DNA of 6,950 bases from Anaerolineae bacterium (GCA_020848855.1 JADLHH010000065.1:1-6950); one strand, 5' to 3'. Positions 1-5,688 are shown, counted from the first letter of the stretch. Translations and numbers: made by a program. The notes: generated by a model from the sequence alone, not told the origin.

Positions 1-974
1 GCTTGCAGGCGGTCGATCAGGTACTGCAGGCGCGGGGCGAGCCGGGGGTGGATGATCTGTTTGGCGACTGGGTACTGGCGAACGCCCTGTTCGACCCGGA
101 ATACGGCGACGGGCGCTACGGGTATCAGGAATTGCCGCCGCTGATGACCCCGCCGCCGCTGGCAGCGGTGACCGATTATCCGTTCGTGTTTGACGGCGCG
201 ACCAACCAGTACGCCGCCGGCTATTTCGTCCTCTCGAACCTGAGCGGCGCGCGGTCGCTCGATATCGACATCGACCACCCGGACTCGGTCGGCTTGATCC
301 CGGTCAACGCTGCCAGCGGCGAGCAGATGTGGTACAGCAACCGGGGCGACATGGCAGACACGCGCCTGACGCGCGCTTTCGACCTCAGCGGGACGACGCA
401 GGCGACGCTGAATTATCGCCTGTGGTACGACACCGAAGAATCGTGGGATTACGGTTACGTGATGGTGAGCGACGACGGCGGCGCAAGCTGGGATATCCTG
501 ACGACGCCGCATACAACCGGCGAGAACCCGCACAGCGTCGCCTACGGAACGGGCTACAGCGGCACATCCGACGGCTGGGTCACGGAATCGATCTCGCTGG
601 ATGTCTACGCCGGCAAGCCGATCCTGCTGCGCTTCGAGATGATCACCGATGACGCGGTGACGCGCCCCGGTATGGCGATTGACGACGTGAGCATCCCGGA
701 AATCGGCTACACCGATGATTTCGAAGGCGAAAATGACGGCTGGCTGGCGGAAGGCTGGCTGCGGATGGACAACCGCCTGCCACAGCGCGGCTGGCTGCAG
801 ATCGTGCAGCGGGCGGGCGGCGAGACGGTCGCTGTGCAGCGCCAGGAAATCGGCGCCGATCACCGCGTCGATCTGGTTGAAGGCGTGGATCAGGTATTGG
901 TGGCGGTCTCGCCGCTGGCGCCGGTCACGACCGTGCCCATGCCGTATACGCTCAGCGTGCGCGCCAACTCATGA
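1..974 (+). CDS. Immune inhibitor A / peptidase M6-like secreted protein, C-terminal part (5' truncated)
   Basis: This is the C-terminal 323 codons of a larger protein. The reading frame enters from the left edge (full codons from base 3) and stops at TGA 972-974, so the TTG at base 3 is an internal Leu and not a start. Visible residues 1-45 (VDDLFGDWVLANALFDP, then GRYGYQEL) resemble the end of the metallopeptidase region in chloroflexal immune-inhibitor-A/M6 proteins. Residues about 105-232 form a beta-rich jelly-roll/MAM-like module with SNRGDMADTRL, the Asp/Gly-rich turn VSDDGGASWD (155-164), LLRFEMITDD and MAIDDVSI. A last beta-rich segment (235-320) begins with DDFEGENDGW. The zinc-binding HEXXH motif would lie upstream, so protease activity cannot be confirmed. 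There is no C-terminal membrane anchor or sorting signal, which fits a secreted extracellular protein. Family assignment is by recalled motif similarity. Confidence 0.75.
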   Translation, partial: LQAVDQVLQARGEPGVDDLFGDWVLANALFDPEYGDGRYGYQELPPLMTPPPLAAVTDYPFVFDGATNQYAAGYFVLSNLSGARSLDIDIDHPDSVGLIPVNAASGEQMWYSNRGDMADTRLTRAFDLSGTTQATLNYRLWYDTEESWDYGYVMVSDDGGASWDILTTPHTTGENPHSVAYGTGYSGTSDGWVTESISLDVYAGKPILLRFEMITDDAVTRPGMAIDDVSIPEIGYTDDFEGENDGWLAEGWLRMDNRLPQRGWLQIVQRAGGETVAVQRQEIGADHRVDLVEGVDQVLVAVSPLAPVTTVPMPYTLSVRANS

Positions 975-976
975 AC

Positions 977-993
977 GAAGCTAGGGCAGCTTC
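977..993. terminator. Short inverted repeat between convergent genes, possible weak bidirectional terminator
   Basis: GAAGCT (977-982) and AGCTTC (988-993) form a perfect 6-bp stem around a 5-base loop. It sits exactly between the end of the M6-like gene and the convergent YtxH-like gene and covers the latter's stop codon (981-983). Neither side has a clear U-tract, so a termination role is only inferred from position. Confidence 0.3.
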
Positions 994-1217
994 TGGATAG
1001 CGCGCGTGGGTGTGCCGCGCCGCGCCTTGAGTTCGGCTTCCAGTTCCCTGCGGCGGACTTCGGCGGCGGTGCGCGCTTCTTCGAGCGTTTCGGCGTACCC
1101 GGCTTTGAGGCTTTTGACCACCGTTTCGCCGGAAGCGGGCGAGAACAGCAGTACCAGCGCCGCGCCGATGACCGCGCCAATTCCAAAGCCGATTGCGAGA
1201 CTGACCAGCTTATTCAT
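981..1217 (-). CDS. YtxH-like small membrane protein
   Basis: A 78-residue protein with one hydrophobic, glycine-rich N-terminal segment (about residues 5-25, LVSLAIGFGIGAVIGAALVL). The junction LFSPASGETVVKSLK follows, then a charged, Ala/Glu/Arg-rich helix (about 42-68) likely to form a coiled coil. This is the architecture of the YtxH/gas-vesicle-GvpP-like family: a single-pass protein with a short outer end and a cytoplasmic helical tail. Family members are often linked to stress, but the molecular role is unknown. The ATG at 1217 is preceded by GGAG (complement of 1224-1227) with 6-base spacing, which fixes the start. A strong promoter lies just upstream. The gene is monocistronic and converges on the M6-like gene, with 6 bases between the two stops. 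Confidence 0.8.
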   Translation of the reverse strand: MNKLVSLAIGFGIGAVIGAALVLLFSPASGETVVKSLKAGYAETLEEARTAAEVRRRELEAELKARRGTPTRAIQKLP

Positions 1218-1241
1218 AGACTACTCCATCCTACCGAGCGT

Positions 1242-1270
1242 ATTATAATCGGAGGACAGAAGCATTTCAA
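1242..1270 (-). promoter_or_regulatory. Sigma70-type promoter of the YtxH-like gene
   Basis: Read on the minus strand, TTGAAA (complement of 1265-1270) is followed after exactly 17 bases by a perfect TATAAT (complement of 1242-1247). Transcription should start near 1235, giving a leader of about 18 bases with the GGAG ribosome-binding site. The -10 lies in the palindrome ATTATAAT, but the plus strand has no -35 at the right distance, so this promoter is assigned to the minus strand only. Confidence 0.7.
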
Positions 1271-1363
1271 AGAATCTGTCGGCGGGCGCTGCAATTCCGG
1301 TATTCGACCGAGCCGGAGATACGAACTATCCCGCACCCCGTCAGATTGGTCTCTGGCGGCTGT

Positions 1364-1391
1364 TTGGATTCGGGGCGGGGCTGGATACAAT
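1364..1391 (+). promoter_or_regulatory. Candidate promoter of the PLP enzyme / reductase operon
   Basis: TTGGAT (1364-1369), a 16-base spacer and TACAAT (1386-1391) make a moderate sigma70-like promoter. Predicted initiation near 1398 leaves about 20 bases before the ATG at 1419, including the GGAGG ribosome-binding site at 1407-1411. The -35 matches the consensus at only 4 of 6 positions, so support is moderate. Confidence 0.45.
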
Positions 1392-1418
1392 GCCCGTACG
1401 TCGTCTGGAGGTCATCCG

Positions 1419-2633
1419 ATGAATCCCGCAGCCGATCCCGGTCTCGCCCTGCGCGAGCACTTCCCGATTCTTTCCACCTGTACCTACCTGATCAGCAATT
1501 CGCTGGGGGCGATGCCGCGCGGCGTGTACGACAGGCTGCGCGAGTACGCCGACACCTGGGCGACGCTCGGCGTGCGGGCGTGGGGTACGCCCGCTTTCGA
1601 CAACGCTACCTGGTGGAGCCTGAAAGGCGCGGTAGGCGACAAAATCGCGCCGCTGATGGGTGCGCCTGCCGGGAGTGTGCTGGTTCACGAGAACGCCAGC
1701 ATCGCCAACAGCATCCTGCTTTCCGCACTGGATTTCAGCGACCCGAAACGAAACAGGATCGTCGTCAGCGACATGGATTTCCCCTCGGACGTGTACACTA
1801 TCAAAGCGATGCTGCCGCAGATGGAGATCGTCACGGTGCGGACACGCGACGGCATCACGCTCGACACGCAAGAATTAGTCGACGCAATAGACGAGCGCAC
1901 GCGGCTGGTCAGCCTGTCACACGTGCTGTTCAAGAGCGCGTACATCGTGCCGGTGGCGGAAGTGATTAAGAAAGCAAACGCGGTCGGGGCGCAGGTGCTG
2001 CTGAACGGCTACCACAGCGTCGGCGTGATCCCGGTGGATGTAACGACGCTGGAAGTGGATTTCTACATTGGCGGGACGCTGAAGTGGCTGTGCGGCGGAC
2101 CGGGCGGGGTGTTCATGTATATCCGACCGGATTTGCTGAAGGACTTGCAGCCGAAGATTACCGGATGGTTCGCGCACGTCAAGCCGTTCGCGTTTCAGGA
2201 GCAGATGGAGCTACGCGAGGATGCCTACCGCCTCGCCAACGGCACGCCCGCCATCGCTGCGCTCTACGCCATTCAACCGGGCGTGGACCTCATTGTGCAG
2301 GTGGGGGTGGACAACATACGGCAGAAATCGGTGCGGCAGACGCGGCTGATCATCGAGCTGGCGGACGCGGAAGGTTACGAAGTGGTGTCGCCGCGCGACA
2401 GCGCGCAGCGCGCCGGGACGGTGACGATCCGCCCGCCGGAAGCGTACGCTATCTCACGGGAATTACTGGCGCGCAATATCGTGATCGATTACCGCGAAGG
2501 CGCGGGGATTCGCATCGCGCCGCATTTCTACAACAGCGACGACGAAATCCGGCAGACGATGACGGCAGTTGCCGACATCATCGCCGATGGAAGCTGGCAG
2601 CAGCACGCCGTCAACCGGAGCTTTGTGACCTAG
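1419..2633 (+). CDS. Kynureninase-like / class V aminotransferase-fold PLP enzyme
   Basis: A 404-residue fold-type-I PLP-dependent protein. ATG 1419 follows GGAGG (1407-1411) by 7 bases. Kynureninase-like landmarks appear in order: YLISNSLGAMPRGV (23-36), phosphate-loop region VHENAS (89-94), DMDFPSDVY (118-126), SHVLFKSAYI (167-176), NGYHSVGVIPVDV (196-208), the Schiff-base lysine K222 in TLKWLCGGPGG, GWFAHVKPFAF (249-259) and NGTPAIAALYAI (274-285). Length is near the family norm. Two deviations are visible. N196 occupies the position where fold-type-I enzymes carry the Asp that contacts the PLP ring nitrogen. The residue before the lysine is Leu (L221), where characterised kynureninases have Tyr. 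No tryptophan-catabolism neighbour is present, so true kynureninase activity is doubtful; a desulfurase, lyase or other class V activity is possible. It is probably co-transcribed with the reductase 14 bases downstream. Confidence 0.85.
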   Translation: MNPAADPGLALREHFPILSTCTYLISNSLGAMPRGVYDRLREYADTWATLGVRAWGTPAFDNATWWSLKGAVGDKIAPLMGAPAGSVLVHENASIANSILLSALDFSDPKRNRIVVSDMDFPSDVYTIKAMLPQMEIVTVRTRDGITLDTQELVDAIDERTRLVSLSHVLFKSAYIVPVAEVIKKANAVGAQVLLNGYHSVGVIPVDVTTLEVDFYIGGTLKWLCGGPGGVFMYIRPDLLKDLQPKITGWFAHVKPFAFQEQMELREDAYRLANGTPAIAALYAIQPGVDLIVQVGVDNIRQKSVRQTRLIIELADAEGYEVVSPRDSAQRAGTVTIRPPEAYAISRELLARNIVIDYREGAGIRIAPHFYNSDDEIRQTMTAVADIIADGSWQQHAVNRSFVT

Positions 2634-2647
2634 AGGCAGGGGGATGC

Positions 2648-3574
2648 ATGGAAACGCGAAAGATCGGGGCGCTCGACGTATCGGTGATCGGGCTGGGCTG
2701 CAACAACTTCGGCAGGCGCATCGATGCCGAGCAGTCGGCGGCGGTCGTCAACGCCTCGCTGGATGCCGGAATCAATTTCTTCGATACGGCGGATGTGTAT
2801 GGCAGCGGGTTGAGCGAGGAATACCTCGGTCGCGCGCTGAGGTCGCGGCGCGGCGAAGTGCTGATCGCTACCAAGTTCCGCAGCAAGATGGACGCGGGCG
2901 AAGGCGCGAGCGCGGCGTACATCCAGATCGCGGTCGAGGCGAGCCTGCGCCGCCTGAACACTGATGTGATCGATCTGTACCAGATTCACTCCCCCGACCC
3001 GAACGTGTCGATTGCCGAGACGCTGGGCGCGCTGAACGATCTGGTGAAGGCGGGCAAGGTGCGCGAAATCGGGTCGTCTAACTTCTCCGCCGAGCAAATC
3101 CGCGAAGCCGACGCGATCGCGCAGGCAAACGGCTGGGCGCGCTTCGTCAGCGTGCAGAACCATTATAGCCTGCTGCATCGTGAGCCGGAACAGGGCGCGC
3201 TGGGCGAATGCGAGCGGCTGGGGCTGGGTTTCCTGCCATATTTCCCCCTGGCGAGCGGCTTGCTGACCGGCAAGGTGCGCAAGGGGCAGCCGCTCCCGGA
3301 CGTGACACGCCTGAACGACGACCACAACAAGCGCTGGCTGAGCGACGAGAACCTTACCCTTGTCGAGGCGCTGATTGCCTTCGCCGAGCAGCGCGGACAT
3401 AGCGTCCTGGAGCTGGCGTTCGCGTGGCTGCTGGCGCGCCCGGTGGTCAGCTCGGTGATCGCGGGGGCGCGGAACGCAGCGCAGGTTCACGCCAACGCGG
3501 CAGCCGGCGGCTGGCAGCTTACGGACGCCGACCTTGCGGAAATCGACGGGGTGATGCAGGCGGCGGTGGGGTAA
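2648..3574 (+). CDS. Aldo/keto reductase
   Basis: A 308-residue TIM-barrel oxidoreductase of normal family length. The catalytic tetrad is intact: D46 and Y51 in FFDTADVYG, K76 in LIATKF, H114 in DLYQIHSPDP. Other family landmarks are the N-terminal IGLGCNNFG (14-22), IGSSNFSAEQI (141-151), SVQNHYSLLHREPE (168-181), the segment LPYFPLASGLLTGK (196-209) and the C-terminal cofactor region VIAGARNAAQV (270-280), whose R275 is placed to bind the NADPH 2'-phosphate. It should reduce aldehydes or ketones with NADPH in the cytoplasm; the substrate cannot be read from sequence. ATG 2648 follows an AGGGGG purine run (2638-2643). The frame stays open far upstream, but METRKIGALDVSVIGLG is the normal family N-terminus, so this start is preferred. 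The 14-base gap to the PLP enzyme implies one operon. Confidence 0.92.
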   Translation: METRKIGALDVSVIGLGCNNFGRRIDAEQSAAVVNASLDAGINFFDTADVYGSGLSEEYLGRALRSRRGEVLIATKFRSKMDAGEGASAAYIQIAVEASLRRLNTDVIDLYQIHSPDPNVSIAETLGALNDLVKAGKVREIGSSNFSAEQIREADAIAQANGWARFVSVQNHYSLLHREPEQGALGECERLGLGFLPYFPLASGLLTGKVRKGQPLPDVTRLNDDHNKRWLSDENLTLVEALIAFAEQRGHSVLELAFAWLLARPVVSSVIAGARNAAQVHANAAAGGWQLTDADLAEIDGVMQAAVG

Positions 3575-3585
3575 AAAGCTAAAGA

Positions 3586-3604
3586 TTCGACGCAAAGACG
3601 CGAA
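3586..3604 (-). terminator. Possible terminator of the antitoxin-like gene (minus strand)
   Basis: TTCG-A-CG (3586-3592) pairs with CG-CGAA (3599-3604) around a CAAAGA loop: a 6-bp stem with one bulged A. On the minus strand it is followed by a T-rich run (complement of 3573-3585), as expected for an intrinsic terminator of the gene at 3640-3858. The stem is short and lies inside the octamer repeats, so the call is weak. Confidence 0.3.
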
Positions 3605-3625
3605 GAAGAAGTGAAAGACGCAAAG
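3589..3625. repeat. Degenerate GACGCAAAG nonamer repeats
   Basis: Three copies of a 9-base unit are present: GACGCAAAG at 3589-3597, GACGCGAAG at 3597-3605 (sharing one base with the first) and GACGCAAAG at 3617-3625. They lie between the reductase stop and the antitoxin-like gene. From memory, similar ACGCAAAG-type runs occur as dispersed intergenic repeats in several environmental bacterial genomes; their role is unknown. The last copy, extended as ACGCAAAGGGG (3618-3628), recurs inverted at 3931-3941. Confidence 0.6.
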
Positions 3626-3639
3626 GGGAAACTCGATCC

Positions 3640-3858
3640 TTACAGCTTGTCGGGGTCGAGTTCTTCGGTTTTTCCCACGCGGTGTTCGGCAAGCGCTTCG
3701 TCGGCGAGACGTTCCAGTAAATCAGCAGATTGCTCAAATGACTTTTGCCAGCGTTCTTCGTCGGCAAGTCCTTCGAGCATCCAGCGCGCGAAAGCATCCT
3801 GTTCTTCCGTGGACAACTTCGCCGCTTCCGCGAAGGCTTTTTCAAGTAGCTGAGTCAT
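3640..3858 (-). CDS. Solitary antitoxin-like small protein
   Basis: A 72-residue acidic, highly helical protein starting MTQLLEKAFAEAAKLSTEEQ and ending VGKTEELDPDKL. It resembles a widespread small family in cyanobacteria and Chloroflexota that usually sits directly before a RelE/ParE-type toxin gene and is taken to be the antitoxin (recalled similarity, not a search). ATG 3858 is chosen over the adjacent in-frame GTG at 3861 because GAGG (complement of 3866-3869) lies 7 bases from the ATG but only 4 from the GTG. No toxin partner is present: downstream only about 65 bases separate its stop from the reductase, and upstream only about 95 bases separate it from the methyltransferase homologue. 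Base composition is lower than in the neighbours (29 of 60 G+C at 3721-3780, against 38 of 60 at 3001-3060), and inverted repeats flank it, which suggests separate acquisition. Confidence 0.7.
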   Translation of the reverse strand: MTQLLEKAFAEAAKLSTEEQDAFARWMLEGLADEERWQKSFEQSADLLERLADEALAEHRVGKTEELDPDKL

Positions 3859-3886
3859 CACACAACCTCATCACTATGTACGATCT

Positions 3887-3916
3887 ATTATATCGCCTGT
3901 TCGCCCTCTTTCTCCA
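3887..3916 (-). promoter_or_regulatory. Promoter of the antitoxin-like gene
   Basis: On the minus strand TGGAGA (complement of 3911-3916; 4 of 6 consensus positions), an 18-base spacer and a perfect TATAAT (complement of 3887-3892) precede the gene, with about 28 bases from the -10 to the ATG. The -10 is convincing and the -35 is weak. Confidence 0.5.
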
Positions 3917-3930
3917 CCTACCCACCCGCG

Positions 3931-3941
3931 CCCCTTTGCGT
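3931..3941. repeat. Inverted copy of the 11-bp flanking repeat
   Basis: CCCCTTTGCGT here is the exact reverse complement of ACGCAAAGGGG at 3618-3628. The two copies bracket the antitoxin-like gene and its promoter, 302 bases apart. Similarity stops abruptly outside the 11 bases on both sides. Confidence 0.55.
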
Positions 3942-3947
3942 TAAAGT
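3942..3947 (+). promoter_or_regulatory. Candidate leaderless -10 element of the methyltransferase homologue
   Basis: TAAAGT (3942-3947) fits the TANNNT pattern and ends 7 bases before ATG 3955, so transcription could begin at or near the A of the start codon. No Shine-Dalgarno sequence is visible in the preceding 15 bases, which supports but does not prove a leaderless mRNA. No good -35 was found. Confidence 0.3.
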
Positions 3948-3954
3948 CTCCGGC

Positions 3955-5220
3955 ATGACGCAAAACACTTTCGAACTCACCATCGACTCGATTGCCAACG
4001 GCGGTTACGGCGTCGGGATGCGCGGCAGGCAGCCGGTCTTCGTCCCCTACACCATCCCCGGCGAGCGGCTGATCGCCCGTCCGGTCGAGCAAGCCGAGCG
4101 CCACACCTTCGCCGAGGGCGTCAAGCTGCTCGATGCGTCGGCGGATCGCGTGTATCCAGTGTGCCCGCACTTCGGTCCCGGTCGCTGCGGGCGCTGCCAG
4201 TGGCAGCACATCGGCTACGAGGCGCAGCTTCTGCTAAAACAGGACATTCTGGCGGATCAGCTTGGGCGGCTCGGCGGGCTGTCGGATCACGCCATCGAAG
4301 CGGCGCTGCGCCCGGTGATCGCCAGCCCGGAGCAGTGGGGCTACAACGCCCACATGACGTTTTCGGTCACAAGCGACGGTAAGCTGGCATTCCCCGGCAC
4401 GGGGCAAACCTTTGGTTTGCCGGGAAAAACGCTGTTCCCCATCGAAGTCTGCCACATCCTGCACCCCGATCTGCTCGACCTGTACGACCAGCTTGACCTC
4501 GATCTGCAGGGGATTAAGCGGGTCAAGCTGCAAATCGGGGGCGACGGCGCGCGCATGATCGTGCTGTCACTGGCGCAGGACGAAGCCCCTGAGCTGGAGA
4601 CCGACCTGCCCGCCAGCATCAACGTGCTGCTGCCGGACAACGAGCCGATGAACCTGATCGGCGACTCGCACCTGCATTATACGATCAACGGGCAGGATTT
4701 CCGGGTGACGGCGGGGAGCACCTTCCGCGCCAACCTGTCGCAGCTTCCCGCGCTCGTTTCGACGGTGGACTCGCTGCTCGACCTGAAAGACGGCGAGACG
4801 CTGCTCGACCTGTACGCCGGGGTCGGGGTGTACAGCGCGTTCGCCGCGCCCAAAGCCTCGCTGGTGACCCTGGTGGAGAGCTACCCGCCCGCCGTCACCG
4901 ATGCCGACGAGAATCTGGCGGATTTCGACAACGTGGACGTGATCGAGGGCAGTGTCGAGGAAGTGCTGACGACGCTCGATGACGCCTACAACGCCGCCAT
5001 CGTCGATCCGGGGTCGCGCGGGCTGAGCAAAGAAGCCGTCGACGGGCTGGTGGCGAGCCAAGCGGCGCGCATCGTGTACGTCAGCGACGACCCAGCATCG
5101 CTGGCACGCGACACCAAACGACTCGTCCAGCAGGGTTACCGGCTGGCAGCCGCGCAGCCGCTGGATTTTGCGCCGCAAACGTACTATCTGGAGACCGCCG
5201 CGCTGTTTGTGCGAAGATGA
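3955..5220 (+). CDS. TrmA/RlmD-family class I SAM-dependent RNA methyltransferase homologue lacking the catalytic Cys
   Basis: A 421-residue protein with the full family layout. An N-terminal TRAM-like OB domain (about 1-60, IDSIANGGYGVG) should bind RNA. Four candidate [4Fe-4S] ligands are C70, C78 and C81 in CPHFGPGRCGRCQWQH, plus C166 in EVCHILHP. The SAM-binding Rossmann fold begins LLDLYAGVGVYSAF (283-296), with acidic E308 on the second strand, and E413 (YLETAALF) matches the family's general base. The family's m5U enzymes attack uracil C5 with a Cys in YVSCxPxTLARD; here the motif reads YVSDDPASLARD, with D378 in place of Cys. The usual DPPRxGL reads DPGSRGL (351-357), and the substrate-contacting Gln in FFQVN is R258 (TFRAN). 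The fold and cofactor site appear kept, but C5 methylation by the classical mechanism is unlikely. It could modify another position, bind RNA without catalysis, or be a decaying paralogue. ATG 3955 is chosen because the TRAM domain begins immediately after it. Confidence 0.85.
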   Translation: MTQNTFELTIDSIANGGYGVGMRGRQPVFVPYTIPGERLIARPVEQAERHTFAEGVKLLDASADRVYPVCPHFGPGRCGRCQWQHIGYEAQLLLKQDILADQLGRLGGLSDHAIEAALRPVIASPEQWGYNAHMTFSVTSDGKLAFPGTGQTFGLPGKTLFPIEVCHILHPDLLDLYDQLDLDLQGIKRVKLQIGGDGARMIVLSLAQDEAPELETDLPASINVLLPDNEPMNLIGDSHLHYTINGQDFRVTAGSTFRANLSQLPALVSTVDSLLDLKDGETLLDLYAGVGVYSAFAAPKASLVTLVESYPPAVTDADENLADFDNVDVIEGSVEEVLTTLDDAYNAAIVDPGSRGLSKEAVDGLVASQAARIVYVSDDPASLARDTKRLVQQGYRLAAAQPLDFAPQTYYLETAALFVRR

Positions 5221-5241
5221 TAATAAACCTGTAGATAGTAT

Positions 5242-5251
5242 ATAGCGCTAT
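5242..5251. promoter_or_regulatory. 10-bp perfect palindrome upstream of the cold-shock promoter
   Basis: ATAGCGCTAT is a perfect palindrome lying 5 bases upstream of the TTGACA -35 of the next gene. That is a typical place for an activator or repressor operator. It has no room for a hairpin loop and no U-tract, so it is not a convincing terminator for the preceding gene. Confidence 0.35.
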
Positions 5252-5256
5252 TCTGC

Positions 5257-5286
5257 TTGACAACTAAAGCAAAATTGCACTATTCT
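5257..5286 (+). promoter_or_regulatory. Promoter of the cold-shock protein gene
   Basis: A perfect TTGACA (5257-5262) is followed after 18 bases by TATTCT (5281-5286; 4 of 6 consensus positions). The region is markedly AT-richer than its surroundings. Predicted initiation near 5293 gives an untranslated leader of about 95 bases. Confidence 0.6.
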
Positions 5287-5292
5287 TCAATA

Positions 5293-5388
5293 AGCCTAGC
5301 AAATCACCCCAGTTTCTCCTGCTCGACAGGTCCTGACGTGTGAGGGCATTTCTCGCAACCTTTTTTGCATCATGGAGTTTGGGCAGCA
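5293..5388 (+). promoter_or_regulatory. Long 5' untranslated leader of the cold-shock gene
   Basis: About 95 bases separate the predicted start of transcription from ATG 5389. Cold-shock mRNAs of the CspA type are known for long leaders that control stability and translation by temperature, and this one fits that pattern by length. It holds a run of six T (5361-5366) and an imperfect inverted repeat around 5324-5338. No base-paired structure is strong enough to define by eye. Confidence 0.4.
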
Positions 5389-5598
5389 ATGGCACAACGT
5401 ATTCGTGGCGTGGTGAAGTGGTTCAGCGCCGAAAAAGGCTATGGCTTCATCACCCCAGACGACGGTCCTGACGTCTTCGTGCACTATACCGCTATTCAGT
5501 CCTCCGGTTACCGCAAATTAGAAGCAGGCGAAAAAGTCGAGTTCGAAATCACGGAGGGACCAAAGGGTAAACAAGCCAGTGCCGTCACGACGGTCTAA
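5389..5598 (+). CDS. Cold-shock protein (CspA family)
   Basis: A 69-residue single cold-shock domain, the standard family length. Both RNA-binding motifs are intact: RNP1 as KGYGFI (16-21) and RNP2 as VFVHY (29-33), together with the surface aromatic pair W11-F12. The five-stranded OB fold binds single-stranded RNA and DNA and acts as an RNA chaperone in the cytoplasm. The start is ATG 5389 ([12 protein letters not shown]); an in-frame TTG at 5365 would add eight residues not typical of the family. The nearest ribosome-binding candidate, GGAG at 5374-5377, is 11 bases away, which is rather far. The gene has its own promoter and a long leader. No symbol is given because paralogues cannot be separated by eye. 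Confidence 0.95.
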   Translation: MAQRIRGVVKWFSAEKGYGFITPDDGPDVFVHYTAIQSSGYRKLEAGEKVEFEITEGPKGKQASAVTTV

Positions 5599-5647
5599 CG
5601 CCTAAGCGCTCAAAATTCCATCAACATAATCGAGTCCACTTCGGCGG

Positions 5648-5656
5648 TGGTATACT
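5648..5656 (+). promoter_or_regulatory. Extended -10 promoter of the phosphatase gene
   Basis: TGGTATACT combines an extended -10 (TGn) with TATACT (5651-5656; 5 of 6 consensus positions). No good -35 is seen, which an extended -10 can tolerate. Initiation near 5663 would give a leader of nearly 80 bases containing the hairpin at 5689-5710. Confidence 0.45.
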
Positions 5657-5688
5657 TTCCCCCGCGATGGGGTTTGATTCGTGCATCT

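Noticed and set aside
1297..1314. CCGG-flanked inverted sequence in the divergent gap as a regulatory hairpin
   Set aside because: The best stem is 4 bp (CGGT/ACCG), which is expected by chance in GC-rich DNA.
1419..2633. Calling the PLP enzyme kynureninase outright
   Set aside because: Motif order is kynureninase-like, but the Asp to Asn change, the Leu before the lysine and the absence of tryptophan-catabolism neighbours argue against a firm functional name.
2084..2647. Open frame extending the aldo/keto reductase about 188 codons upstream, suggesting a fusion protein
   Set aside because: This stretch lies wholly inside the well-supported PLP enzyme in another frame, has an Arg/His/Gly-rich composition typical of GC-rich shadow frames, and the reductase begins with its normal family N-terminus after a ribosome-binding site.
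2630..3595. 321-codon open frame antisense to the aldo/keto reductase
   Set aside because: Composition is rich in Arg, His, Val and Gln without a recognisable domain; it is the expected shadow of a high-GC gene.
4567..5178. 203-codon open frame antisense to the methyltransferase homologue
   Set aside because: It has no recognisable motif, has shadow-type composition, and the plus-strand gene is clear.
5334..5344. TGACGTGTGAG in the cold-shock leader as an E. coli-type cold box
   Set aside because: Only the first six bases match the remembered cold-box sequence, which is too little across such distant phyla.
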